Below, piece by piece: positions 45,015-57,144 of a stretch of DNA of 64,000 nucleotides (position 1 is the stretch's first letter; each line of letters starts with the position of its first letter). The position numbers and the translations under genes are program-made. Where the stretch lies: contig OX485808.1 of assembly GCA_950295325.1 (NCBI GenBank), positions 19,052,527 through 19,116,526 of the forward strand, in the 5' to 3' direction. Origin of the DNA: Polytrichum commune (Eukaryota; Streptophyta; Polytrichopsida; Polytrichales; Polytrichaceae). The notes beneath the pieces are model-generated. The model worked only from the letters and a program-made list of their open reading frames with translations. It was not told where the DNA came from and made no database searches.

Positions 45015-48000
45015 GACTTACACCTGATTTCAGAAATCTCCTAATCTAGCCCCGAACACTTGCATACAAATATGGCCCCTACACTTATAACCAAACACCG
45101 ACCCTATACCCGATTTCAGAAACTCAAAACATGGCCCCAAAACAGACTCTACACTTGATTTCAGAAAATATCAAATATAGGCCCGAACACTGTAAAACCA
45201 GTAACACACTCGAAACCTGATTTCAAAAATTTCAAAATATGGCCACAGTGCCCCCCTTGACACATATTGAAACTCAAAACTAGACTACATTCTAAGCTCA
45301 TCAAATATGGCCTCACATTTATAACCAAACACCGTCCCAACACTTCATTTCAGAAACTCAAAACATGGCCCAGACAACATGAAAACGAGAAACCCGACCC
45401 TACACTTCATTTCAAAAAATCAAATATGTACAAATTACTTTCAATTCAGAAACTCGACCCCACACATGATTTCAGATTTGTCAAAAACGGCCACCTAGCC
45501 CACCCTCTCGGTTCCGAGAGGGTGCCCATTTCAGATATATATCAAACCCAAATCTAGACTTGAAATTTGAAATCTCACATAATGGCCATGTAGCCCACCC
45601 TCTCGGTTCCGAGAGGGTGCCCCATTTCACAGTAATGTCAAACTCGAAACCACACTTAATCACCTACACTCGATTTGAGAAACTCAAAATTAGGGCCCCA
45701 AATATTTATAAACTGAAATTAGACTCTAGAGTTGATTCAAGAAAATGTCAAATATGGCCCCGAACACTGTAAAAACAGAAACACCACTCAAAACTTGATT
45801 TTAGAAACTTCAAAATCTGGCCACCGTGCCCACCCTCTCGGAACCGAGAGGGTGCCACACTCAAACATATTGAAATTCATAACCACACTAAATGTTTAAA
45901 TCCTCCAATATGGCCCCACATATATAACCAAATACCGACCCTACACCTTATGTCAGACAATCTAATATGTTCCAAATACTTTCAATTCAGAAACTCGAGC
46001 CCACACATGATTTCAGATTTGTCAAAAATGGCCACCTAGCCCACCCTCTCGGTGCCGAGAGGGTGCCCATTTCACACTAATGTCAAACCAAAATCCACAC
46101 AATCGCCTACACCTAATTTCAGAAACTACACTATTTGGCCACCTAGCCCACCCTCTCGGTTCCGAGAGGGTGCCCCATTTCACACTAATGTCAAACCCAA
46201 ATCCACACAATCGCCTACACCTGAATTTTGAATCCTCACAAAATGGCAACCTAGCCCACCCTCTTGGTTCCGAGAGGGTGCCCCATTTCAGATAAATATC
46301 AAACCAAAATCTAAACCTGAAATCTCAAATCTCAAATAATGGCCACCTAGCCCACCCTCTCGGTTCCGAGAGGGTGCCCATTTCACACTAATGTCAAACC
46401 AAAATCCAAACACTCGCCTACACCTGATTTCAGAAACTACACTATTTGGCCACCGAGCCCACCCTCTCGGTTCCGAGAGGGTGCCCATTTCACACTAATG
46501 TCAAACCAAAAGCCAAACACTCGCCTACACCTGATTTCAGAAACTACACTATTTGGCCACCTAGCCCACCCTCTCGGTTCCGAGAGGGTGCCCATTTCAC
46601 ACTAATGTCAAACCAAAATCCAAACACTCGCCTACACCTGATTTTAGAAACTACACTATTTGGCCACCTAGCCCACCCTCTCGGTTCCGAGAGGGTGCCC
46701 CATTTCACACTAATGTCAAACCCAAATCCACACAATCGCGTACACCTGAATTCTGAATCCTCACAAAATGGCAACCTAGCCCACCCTCTCGGTTCCGAGA
46801 GGGTGCCACATTTCAGATATATATCAAACCAAAATCTAAACCTGAAATTTGAAATCTCAAATACTGGCCACCTAGCCCACCCTCTCGGTTCCGAGAGGGT
46901 GCCCATTTCACACTAATGTCAAACCAAAAGCCAAACACTCGCCTACACCTGATTTCAGAAACTACACTATTTGGCCACCGAGCCCACCCTCTCGGTTCCG
47001 AGAGGGTGCCCATTTCACACTAATGTCAAACCAAAAGCCAAACACTCGCCTACACCTGATTTCAGAAACTACACTATTTGGCCACCTAGCCCACCCTCTC
47101 GGTTCCGAGAGGGTGCCCATTTCACACTAATGTCAAACCAAAATCCACACAATCGCCTACACATGATTTCAGAAACTACACTATTTGGCCACCTATCCTA
47201 CCCTCTCGGTTCCGAGAGGGTGCCCCATTTCACACTAATTCACATTTCAGATATATATCAAACCAAACTTTACACCTGAATTCTGAAATTCCAAATAATG
47301 GCCACCTAGCCCACCGTCTCGGTTCCGAGAGGGTGCCCCATTTCAGATATATATCAAACCAAAATCTAAACCTGCAATCTCAAATTTCAAATAATGGCCA
47401 CCTAGCCCACCCTCTCGGTTCCGAGAGGGTGCCCATTTCACACTAATGTCAAACCAAAATCCACACAATCGCCTACACCTGATTTCAGAAACTACACTAT
47501 TTGGCCACCTATCCTACCCTCTCGGTTCCGAGAGGGTGCCCCATTTCACACTAATTCACATTTCAGATATATATCAAACCAAACTTTACACTTGAATTCT
47601 GAAATTTCAAATAATGGCCACCTAGCCCACCCTCTCGGTTCCGAGAGGGTGCCCATTTCACACTAATGTCAAACCAAAATCCACACAATCGCCTACACCT
47701 GATTTCAGAAACTACACTATTTGGCCACCTCGCCTACCCTCTCGGTTCCGAGAGGGTGCCCCATTTCAGATATATATCAAACCAAAATCTAAACCTGAAA
47801 TCTGAAATCTCAAATAATGGCCACCTAGCCCACCCTCTCGGTTCCGAGAGGGTGCCCATTTCACACTAATGTCAAACCAAAATCCAAACACTCCCCTACA
47901 CCTGATTTAAGAAACTACACTATTTGGCCACCTAGCCCACCCTCTCGGTTCCGAGAGGGTGCCCCATTTCAGATATATATCAAACCAAAATCTAAACCTG

Positions 48001-48900
48001 AAATCTCAAATCTCAAATAATGGCCACCTAGCCCACCCTCTCGGTTCCGAGAGGGTGCCCCGTTTCAGATATATATCAAACCAAACTTTACACCTGAATT
48101 CTGAATCCTCACAAAATGGCAACCTAGCCCACCCTCTCGGTTCCGAGAGGGTGCCCCATTTCAGATATATATCAAACCAAAACCTACACCTGATTTCAGT
48201 AACTACACTATTTGGCCACATAGCCCACCCTCTTGGTTCCGAGAGGGTGCCCATTTCACAGTAATGTCAAACCCAAATCCACACTAATTCGTCTGCACCT
48301 GATTTCATATTTATCATTATTGGCCACCTAGCCAACCCTCTCGGAACCGAGAGGGTGCCCATTTCAGATGTATGTCAAACCAAACTCGACACCTGAAATC
48401 TGAAGTCTCAAATAATGGCCACCTAGCCCACCCTCTCGGTTCCGAGAGGGTGCCCATTTCACACTAATGTCAAACAAGAATCCACACTAATTCGACTGCA
48501 TGTGATTTCAGATTTACTTCATTTTAGACAATCAAATCTGTTCAAAACACTTTCAATTCAGAAACTCGAGCCCACACCTGATTTCAGATTTATCATAAAT
48601 GGCCACCTTCCAACCCTCTCGGTTCCGAGAGGTTGCCCATTTCACACCAATGTCAAACAAGAATCCACACTAATTCGCCAACTCCTGATTTCAGAATTAT
48701 CATAACTGCCCACCTAGCCCACCCTCTCGGGTCCAAGAGGGTGCCCAATTTCACACTAAAATAAATATCGAATCCCGCTTAATCGCATACACTTGATTTC
48801 AGAAACTTGAATTATGGCCCTGAACACTGTGAAACTAGAATCACCACCCTAAACCTGATTTCAGAAACCTCAATATCTGGCCACCGTGCCCACCCTCTCA
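45015..48900 (-). repeat. Palindrome A array upstream of gene A copy 2 (about 30 sites)
   Basis: Units of about 100-110 bp repeat CACCTGATTTCAGAAACTAC, ACTATTTGGCCACCTAGCCC, then ACCCTCTCGGTTCCGAGAGG and GTGCCCATTTCACACTAATG. The core here is the full 20-bp form CCCTCTCGGTTCCGAGAGGG, nearly invariant from 45.5 to 48.7 kb. Rare variants include GGAACC and TCTTGG arms. It lies where copy 1 has only a 93-bp intron (22310-22402). In gene-sense orientation the core reads CGGAACCG, as in copy 1. Frames rich in SEPRGWARWP are repeat translations. Confidence 0.93.
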
Positions 48901-49068
48901 AACATATTGAAATTCATAACTAACACTATATTCGTTAATTTGAGACTTTTTGGGCATTTTGAGACATTCACATAAATAAGAACAAGGATAAATGGAACAC
49001 ATATTGGAGAAAGTTGTAAGATGCGAACACTTTGAAGCAGGTGTTTAGACCAAGAACCCCATAAATAA

Positions 49069-49360
49069 CTCATATTTGTGATGGTTTAGGGTGGGCAATC
49101 CAAATCTTAGACCACATTTAAGGGGAAACCTTAAAACATTCATATTATTGCACACAAAATATTAGAGCTTGTATGAATATGGTTTAGGTAGGGCAATCCA
49201 AACCATAGATCTTATTGAAGGGTTAATATGTTAACCAATATAATATTGCATACAAAATATTCCAAACTCATATTTGTGATGGTTTAGGTAGGGCAATCCA
49301 AACCTTAGACCATATGGAAGGGGAAATCATGTCTAACTTGTATTATTGCAAAAAAAAACA
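49069..49360 (+). repeat. Tandem repeat of about 100 bp (3 units)
   Basis: Three units share ATGGTTTAGGTAGGGCAATC, CAAACCTTAGACC and a TATTATTGCA-ACAAAATATT segment. It contains no palindrome and no gene, and marks the transition between the two element families. Confidence 0.8.
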
Positions 49361-49469
49361 TACAAAGTGTGGCATGTAAAATGCATATCATGCTAACACC
49401 ACACATGCATTGGATAGTGCGACCCAAAATGTTCTTGCCTATGGCCCAAAACCCTACGCCTACTATGGC

Positions 49470-51231
49470 CTATCTAGCCTCGGATACTACCTCTTTTTCT
49501 TTTGCTTCATTTTCTTTTGCTTTTTTTTCTTTTGCCTCTTTTTCTTTTGCTGCAGCTTCTTTTGCTCGCATTGCTTCAACATTCCTGAAAATCTCCGCCC
49601 CGCGACTATAGCCATTCTTGGGGTGAACGCCATCAATAACACATTTTGTATTCCGTCGGCCGCCCGAATTATACGACGAAGAATTCGAATACGATGAAGT
49701 GGACTGTCTTGCATTTCTGGTCATGGAGTAGAAACGCTCCAACTCGATGGACGCACTAGACCGCATAGGTTTACGGGTGGGAGCAACCTGCAACGCGTCA
49801 ACGCAAGAACACATGTGTTAGTTTAGGGAGGAAGACCCAAACGTGTCACACGTTCATTTTTTAAGTGCTAAATGATTGTAATGCGCGGATAACCATGTTT
49901 TTTTTTTGGGGGGGGGGGGTTCACCTTGTCACCGGGGGCGTTCCCGTCGGAGTTGGCGAGGAGGGGCAAGGCATCCCGCAAAGGAATAGGAAGGGTTCCA
50001 CTCTTCGTAGGCCGAGCGTCCATCCGCAGCCGCCGTTGAGGTGTACTACTGCCGCCGGGCCGAGAGGGGGATGTTCGGACGCATTTGCGATTTATGCCTT
50101 TGAGCGGTGCCGGGGACGCAGATCGCCGGAAGATTTGCTTGGGTGGGGGGCTATCGACGACGCCGGCGTCAAGAGGCTCCTTGGAGTAGTCGATGGTTGA
50201 CGCAGCGTCGTAAACGGTCTCGTAGAAGAAGCTCCCCAAGTCTGACTCGCTGACGATGTCAATCGAGGGCTCCAAACGCTGGAGCCAAAATTGGAACAAA
50301 ACAAAACCCAAGGAAAAGGGGGGAGATAGAGCGCGTGAAAATCAAGATACATATGAAGCGTAAATTACACAAAATGGGCGGGCGCATACACACACACACA
50401 TACAAACACACGTACTGTCTCAAATGAGCTTGTTAAATTTCGCGTGAGATAACAACTCTCTGTACAAATGGTCTCGTGGATCCAAGTATCTCTCGCCTAT
50501 GGGATTATTCCTAACAAAATTGTTTACGGGAGTCCGCTTCCCCAGAGCGCCTGGAGGTATTTACCAAGGTCTAACAAAAATCGGTCCCGGACCTTCTCGA
50601 CCGTCCACGTAGGGCACACTATGAAGTTGGCCGTCGGGTTCAACATGTTCTTTGCGGCGCTGTCGTCCACCATGAGCGTGTTCTCGCGGGTGGGGCGGAC
50701 GTCGTAGGGGACGCCTATCAAGGACGGTCGCTGGTCCCAAAAAATGGGCTTCAAGACCTTGAGGTATTGGGGGGAAGCGGGGTTGTTTGGTTTTTTGACG
50801 ACTTTGCCGTCCTGTGTGTACAATATTCTACAGGCTTCCTGTGCTAGGACCATGCAGGGGGGCTCGATGCCCTTGAAGATGAACTCCACGACGGCATTGG
50901 TGTTCTCGGCCGTCATGGAGCTCCACACGACCACCCACCATCGTTGTTGGGCCATCTGGAGGAAGGTCCGAAGCCACGGGCGGAGGTGAACTAGCTTGCT
51001 CTTTATGAACGTGGGCGGCCCGTCGTAATTAGCGTCCTCGGGCTTGCAAAAGGGCACTGTGGGGGCCCTAGGGCAATGAACGCACTGCACGAGGACACCG
51101 TTCAGGTCTAACACCAGGAATCATTTCTTCGGCAGCGGGGGCGGGGCGGGTAAAACCGGGGGGGCCGCCGTGCTGCCCTCTGCGCTCCTTGGAGAAGAGC
51201 GTCGGGGAGCCGCTACGCTATGCTCCGAGCC
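49470..51231 (-). pseudogene. FCP1/NIF-like HAD phosphatase
   Basis: Three exons fit: 51231 to about 50528, 50278-49925 and 49787-49470. The first has the HAD-type order of the FCP1/NIF family: FLVLDLNGVLVQC (motif I), LRPWLRTFLQM and WWVVVWSSMTAENTNAV (motif II region), then LMVDDSAAKNMLNP (motif III). Members dephosphorylate serine in proteins such as the RNA polymerase II tail. Motif I reads D-L-N where the family has D-x-D, so the general acid is missing and catalysis is doubtful. A TGA at 51121-51123 just before motif I would be Arg if CGA. The C-terminal exon ends in a long Lys/Glu/Ala helix (AKEKEAKEKKAKENEAKEKE). It lies downstream of gene B on the same strand and may be cargo of that element. 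Confidence 0.68.
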
Positions 51232-51701
51232 CTGCGGATACGATCGAGAGAAAACGGTGGGTGACTTATGTCATGCTATGTCCAAACGAAGCATTAAGGA
51301 AACGAGTGTTCTTGGTGCAAACACAAAACCAATTGATTCATTTTGGAGGGGGGTGCAACAAAGGATACAAGAGAGACAAGAGCATACAAAATACATTCAA
51401 ACACAATATACAAGTATATAGGAGTCAAAAATGGTGATTGTATTGTATACAATGCTCTATGTACATTTTGATTGGGGGGAGCCGCGTTGAACGATGCGTT
51501 CAAACTAGCCTACTTCTACATCTAGAAAAATTTGAAGAGACGGGCCGCCGTGATGAAGACTTCGTCGCAAGCCGGGGTAGGTGGACGAACGAATGGTCGG
51601 GGGGATGTGGCGAAGGGCGCGAGTGCCGGGGGGGCGACGTGTGTGTGAGTTTAGGGTAGCTAGGGGACACGACCAAGGCAAGAAGACAAAGACCCATGGA
51701 G

Positions 51702-52094
51702 TTTGGGTCGACCGACCCAAACTGAGTGGGGTCAGTGCATTACCTCGCCTTGGTCGTGCCTTGACGACGTTGATGCCGGCATCGCGTGCGCTGCCCCACC
51801 TCTGTCACTGCCGCCTCCGACGACGACGTCAGCCGCAACCTGCTCCTGCAAAGGCTGACTGTCAGGCCTTTGTCCCAACCCAACCTCCGCATGCGCATCA
51901 TGCATTGGTTCATCGACTGGGTTAGGAGTAGAGGTATCACCAGGCCCTTGCGGGCCTTCAACATCTAACATGGGCTCGTCCACCGGGGTCTGGTCGGGGA
52001 CGGGGTTTGGGTCGGCCGACCCAAACCCTGCTGCTTGGCGAGCGTCGCTCTGGGACGCAGCAACGTCGGCACTGTTTGGGTCGGACGACCCAAA
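51702..52094 (-). repeat. Palindrome B sites at the 3' end of gene B
   Basis: Three copies of TTTGGGTCG-NN-CGACCCAAA lie at 51702-51721 (centre AC), 52006-52025 (centre GC) and 52075-52094 (centre GA). The latter two fall inside the apparent coding C-terminus of gene B. There they encode FGSADPN and FGSSDPN in one frame. Confidence 0.9.
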
Positions 52095-53279
52095 CATGTG
52101 GGGGTCGTCCCGCTCGTGGTGTGGGGGCAAGAGGATGGGAGGCCAGAGCGGCGGGGGCGCCAACGAGCTGGCCGCTCCGGGGACGCGCCAAAGGTTGGGG
52201 TCGTCCACCTGCTGGACGGGCGTGCGGCTGCAGCAACTGTGCGAAGCTGAAGGAATGCTGCAGCGTGGGCCGCGGGGCGATATCCTGTGGCGGGAAGCCT
52301 GTGGGCAAGTGCGGGAATGAACTCGGGGGAGCCATCACCAATCCCTGCGCCAGCATGCCCTGGATCACTTGCGTGATGAGCTCCGCTTGGGACGGAGTTT
52401 GGGCCATCGCCCTTTGCCGCTCCTGCTCCAACAGGAGAGCCCTCAACTCCGCGACTTCGTTGCGGGCCGAGGGTTCCTCGGCGGCAGCCCTCTGCAGTCG
52501 CACACGCTGCTCCTCGTCTCGGAGCATTTTGCGTTCGCTTCCTCCACGGTGAGGACCTCTGGTTTCACCCTCACATTCCCGGCGAACGCTCTGGGGGAGG
52601 CAGGATCAGACCTCAGCCTCTTGGCGAGTTCCATGTCGTCCTCGTCCTCGGAGCTTATTGCGATCGTCTCCTCCACCGCATAGTCCCCGTACAGCTTCTT
52701 CCCCTTCATCCTTCTCCGCTCCCTGAAGGTGGCCGTCGCGTCCCTCGAGTACATGTCCTTCGCGTCGTCCACCGTCAACGCGGGCACCAGCCTGCTTTGC
52801 GGCGTGGCAGCCCGCATGGCCTTCTTCCGCTTAGGGGCCTCGGATTCTTGAGTGAATCCTGTTGCCCCTTCCTCCACCTCCCCCTCCACTTTCTTTGCTT
52901 CCTCCTCCTCCTCCTCCCCCTCCTCCCCAACCTCGCCACCTGCTCCCATCGACGGATTGCCCGGATGCAACCCGATGAGCGGCTCTGGCAATTGAACGGG
53001 GGCACGCATGGCGAATTCACCCGGGTTGATTCGCCTCGCCATATCCAAAGGATTCTCGCCCCCCTCGACGATCTCTTCAACGTAGGATCCGGGTATCCAA
53101 TCAAGGATGTCCATTTTCTTGGCCAATGCCTTCTGGGTCCTGTAAAATTGAACATCGGCATCCTCCACATAGGAGTAGATGTTCAACCCATACATCTGTA
53201 CAATCCAAATCAATAGTATTAATATAAACTAATGAAGAGTAAGGAAAAATGACATCCAAAATAAAATAAGAATAGTTAG

Positions 53280-53334
53280 TTTGGGTCGAGCGACCCAAAC
53301 TAGGGCATGCACAGTTTGGGTCGAGCGACCCAAA
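53280..53334. repeat. Two palindrome B sites in a gene B intron
   Basis: There are perfect copies at 53280-53299 and 53315-53334, both with centre AG, in the 53196-53369 intron. Confidence 0.92.
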
Positions 53335-54764
53335 CCGTCCGTATAGGGCTTTCAGGGTTCTTTGCTTACCATTGCTGCAAAAATCAGTTTGGATCCCCCG
53401 AAAACGTTGAAGATGCAGTCCCCTCTCTTGGTGAGGGTCCTCATCATCCGCAGGTAGAACTCCATGCGCAGCTCATCCGCGGGGTAGTTGGCGTATTTCG
53501 CCTCGTCATACAAGCTCCTGCTGGTACCCAACCCTTCTTGGACTTGGAAGAGCTTTTCCATCCTGGCTATAGGATGGTTGGGCACCTTAAGTAGATCAGC
53601 TTTGTACACGAAGTACAAGCACAACACGTTGACGATCTTCGTCTTCTTGTCTTTTAACGTGCTGTACGCCCCCTCCGCCGGTGCAGCAACGTAGTGAGAT
53701 TTCGAGACGGCATACTCCGGCTGCAATTTGCGCACGATCTCGTAAACCTGCTCTGCCCTCCTGTCCTCGACAATCCAGAGCCAGACGTCGACCTCCCTGA
53801 ATTTGGGGCTGGCGTAGTCCACGAACTTCGACAAGAAAGGATCGTAAAAAAGGGTGCTCATAGTCCCCTCGAATGAGGCTCCAGGGATATTCCTGAAGTC
53901 TATCATTCCGAAGGGGAAGCGGTCCCCGGCTTTAGTCCTGATCGCCTTCCTGGACTCAGAGCCCGGCCAACCTTGGATCCTAAGAGGCTCGACGGTGACC
54001 ATGTTGAATTGCGCATCGCCTTCGAAACTGACGATCTTCTTCTCCTTTATGAAGTTGGAGAAGGCCCGCGCTGAATGTTCAGGAAGCACCCGGTTCCTCC
54101 CCCCCTTCACGAGCTTGGATCTGAGGAAGTCGTCTCCCGCCTCCCTCATGAGTGCCGCCATGGACGCACTGGTGAACTTATATTCGGCTTTGAAGGCCCT
54201 CCAGTGCGCCTCATCGACCTCTCCGTCCACGATGAGCTTCTTCTCAGGCACCAGCTTGTGCAGCTCTTGGACGATGGTCGTCTTCTTCTTCCTGTTCTCC
54301 GTCCATTCCTTCATGGTGTAGCATGAAGGGACGAAGATCTTGGGTTTGGTGAAGACGATCTTGGGGTGGACCCAGCATCTCTTCGCCGTCGTCTCCACGT
54401 GTAGGATGTGGGACGCCGCTTTTCCCATCTCTGTCTCGGAAAGACCTTGAAGCGCTCTGAAGAACTCCCTCACCAGAGGCTTCATTTGCTTGAAGCGCGT
54501 AGTCTGGTTGAAGAGCATGCCGGTGTCGGGGTCCATAAGGTCCCCCGTCTCGTGTTTTTCAAAAACACTCCTCCATTTTCCCCACACGGAGTCGGACGCG
54601 GTGATCAAATATATTTCTCCTCGCAACTCGTTATATTTTTTTTGCTTGTGGCTAGCATTGTCTATCGAGGAGAATTTATTGATCATCTGATATTTGAAGT
54701 CCTGCACACGTAGCCAACAATTCATGTTAGACAACATCTCATGGAATAACAAATGTAACAGCAG

Positions 54765-54898
54765 TTTGGGTCGATCGACCCAAACTATAAACCTGGTAAA
54801 GACAACAAAGCCATGCAAGAGTTTGGGTCGAGCGACCCAAACTATGAATTTATTGAAGACACTAAAACAATGAAAGAGTTTGGGTCGGTCGATCCAAA
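54765..54898. repeat. Three palindrome B sites in a gene B intron
   Basis: Copies lie at 54765-54784 (centre AT), 54822-54841 (centre AG) and 54879-54898 (one mismatch, GATCC). They have about 57-bp spacing and fill most of the 54702-54907 intron. Confidence 0.92.
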
Positions 54899-56249
54899 CA
54901 TACTCACCACCCATTTGGGGTTCTTATCTTTAGCATTCTCCCTTTCCCTGGGAGGCCTGCCATAAAACTCCCACACCTCCCTCGAGGCCATGATGTTTCT
55001 GATCCACGATGCCTGATAGGCCCTCTTTTTGTTCCCCATGTTGAAGAACCTGGAGATGTCGCTGAGGACCGTCTCGTTGTCCGACCAAACCACCAAAGCC
55101 TTCCAAACTTTTAGTTTCTCCTTCTGGTTGTTCGGGTCGTTCCACTCGGTCATTAGCTGGATTTTTTTTGATGCCTCCACACTGTGCTGCCCGTCAATCA
55201 ACCAGAAGTCTCCGTTGGAGATTGTCGGCCACATATCAGGCGTCGGCATTCTCTTCAGCCCTTGTGGCATGACAACAATCGTCCTTGAACTGCCCGCCCA
55301 AGATTTGAGCGACCATCCAGTCGACGTAGGCGTCCTCCTTGGCTCGGACACATTTCTCGGGTGGCGCAAGGTGGCACTGCGCAATGTTGACCTCGAACTT
55401 GAAGTCCCTGCCCATGAAGAAGCAGTGCAGGCATTTTGTTTCGAAGTTGGTGTTTATTTTTTGTATTTCGCCTACATCCACCTCCTGGCCAGGCTTCGGC
55501 ATCCGGAGCTCCGGGGAAACAGGCTCGTCAGTCATCACCGATGACTCTCTTCCCCTTTTGGAAGGGGTCGTTTGACGGCTTGTTGATGGCGTTGGCGTCT
55601 CGCTGTCAGCCGGCGTTGTTGTAGTACTTGTCCGTCTCGACTCCACAGGGACCGCCTGCGGTTTCCTCACAGTTTGTGGTCTTGAGGACCCTGCGCCTTC
55701 TTCCGTCGTTGCCTTCCGCCTCACAGGCTGCTGTGTCTTGGGTTTGCTTTGCAGCGCCTTGTTTAGAACCGTGATGGCTTGTTTTAACTTCGTGAACCTG
55801 CTCACAACCTTCGTGTTGGTTACACTGCCATCTATGAATATGGCCTCCGGTTGTATGGTTTCAGGGTCGACGCAGGTCTCCTTGGCGTACAGGGGGTCGA
55901 AGGGCTCGGAGAACTGGTGCATGAACATGTGGACGTTCTGCACGGCGGAGTTCTCCAGTATGACGTCTACATAGTCCCCGAGAGACTGGACAGACGCAAC
56001 CTCCCATCCCGTCAGCGTTGCCCAGGTGTGTTGCTCGTGGGTCCCCACCTTCACCACGAATAGCAGCTTGAACATGGATGCCTTCACCACCTGAACGGAC
56101 CATGCCAGAACGACGCCATCTTTTGGGACGTAAGAATCGTCCTGTGGAGTTTCATACTCTTGCCAAAGGTGGTCTGGCGCGAGCATGAACCACCTTTCAC
56201 CTGGTCTCTTTTTAGGGGCCATCTGCAATCCAAGAAATCGAAACTGTGA

Positions 56250-57030
56250 GTTTCGGTCGATCGACCCAAAGTATTGCAATGTGCATTTAACATTTGGAGG
56301 ATTGATCCAAACATTACTCAATTTTCAAAGTCGTTTTAAAAGATCTTTTAAATTTTAAATTGTGGTTTAGGTGGTCACCCTGCAATGTTTGGATCGAGCG
56401 ACCCAAACATGATGAGGCTGCAAATTTAGATAGTTTAACCCATTCATTTCAGACTGCAATGTTTGGGTCGAACGATCCAAACATTTACTTAATTTTCAAA
56501 GTTCTTTTATATTTTACAATGTGCTTTAGTTCTTCTCCGTGTAATGTTTGGGTCGACCGACCGAAACATATTAGGCTGTAAATTTAGGTAGCTCAACCCA
56601 ATCATTTCAGACTGCAATGTTTGGGTCGAACGACCCAAACATTTACTTAATTTTCAAAGTTCTTTAATATTTTACAATTTGGTTTGTTCTTCTCCCTGTA
56701 ATGTTTGGGTTGAGCGACCCAAACATGATGAGGCTGCAAATTTAGGTAGCTCAACCCATTCATTTCAGACTGCAATGTTTGGGTCGAACGATCCAAACAT
56801 TTACTTAATTTTCAAAGTTCTTTTATATTTTACAATGTGGTTTAGTTCTTCTCCCTGTAATGTTTGGGTCGAGCGACCCAAACATAATGAGGCTCCAATG
56901 TTTGGGTCGCTCGACCCAAACAAGAGGCTGCAATGTTTGGGTCGAACGACCCAAACATTTAGTTCATTTTAGGTTGCAATTCAAATATTTATTATATTTT
57001 AATATGAGTTTGGGTCGTCTCCCCAAACTA
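56250..57030. repeat. Palindrome B cluster in the gene B 5' intron or leader
   Basis: About ten copies of TTTGGGTCG-NN-CGACCCAAA lie between 56252 and 57026. Centres are AT, AG, AA, AC and CT, and several have one mismatch. Spacing is about 75-85 bp on the left, with a unit containing TTTACTTAATTTTCAAAG, and 36 bp on the right. The cluster lies between the first coding exon of gene B and a donor-like site at 57145, so it is probably in a 5' intron. Confidence 0.88.
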
Positions 57031-57144
57031 CTGTGTTTCCAGATGCATGTTTAATGCTTGGGCAACATATACAATGCTTATGCATTGTATATGTAACAGG
57101 AACCTAAAGGGAATGATGCAAATTGTATGCACTGATGCAAATTG

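Larger units (their letters stand above)
39533..48900 (+). mobile_element. Second MULE copy (MULE 2), inverted, right end not found
   Basis: The terminus GGGAAACTTAGTAGTGTGAG at 39533 is identical to the inverted right end of MULE 1, and about 300 bp of subterminal sequence match. Inside follow the gene A homologue in reverse order (stop first, minus strand) and palindrome A arrays. The 9 bp before the end are CAGTCCAGC; I did not find a second copy in the window. The right limit of 48900 is the end of the recognisable array, not a defined boundary. The missing 5' exons of gene A suggest the copy is truncated or rearranged near 49 kb. Confidence 0.65.
51735..56222 (-). pseudogene. Gene B: ParB-like / methyltransferase-like protein, second family
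   Basis: The exons are 54908-56222 (ATG directly after a CAG acceptor), 53370-54701 and 53195 to about 51735, with GT-AG introns that hold palindrome B sites. The N-terminus (MAPKKRPG, then a globular region) has no name I can give. A Pro/Thr/Ser-rich stretch follows, then a ParB-type core DFWLIDGQHSVEASKK at about 55171-55205. Exon 2 contains IDFRNIPG in a possible motif IV position and ends GDCIFNVFGGSKLIFAAM, similar to motif I of beta-class methyltransferases. Exon 3 continues YGLNIYSYVED, then acidic and Lys-rich tracts and a Gln/Glu/Leu coiled coil. Frameshifts occur near 55262 (FKDD to IVVMPQ), at an A-run near 52530 and near 52200. It shares architecture with gene A but little obvious sequence. 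Confidence 0.55.

Noticed and set aside
45481-48264. Frames such as MGTLSEPRGWARWP and HLAHPLGSERVPHF
   Set aside because: Pure translations of the 100-bp palindrome units.
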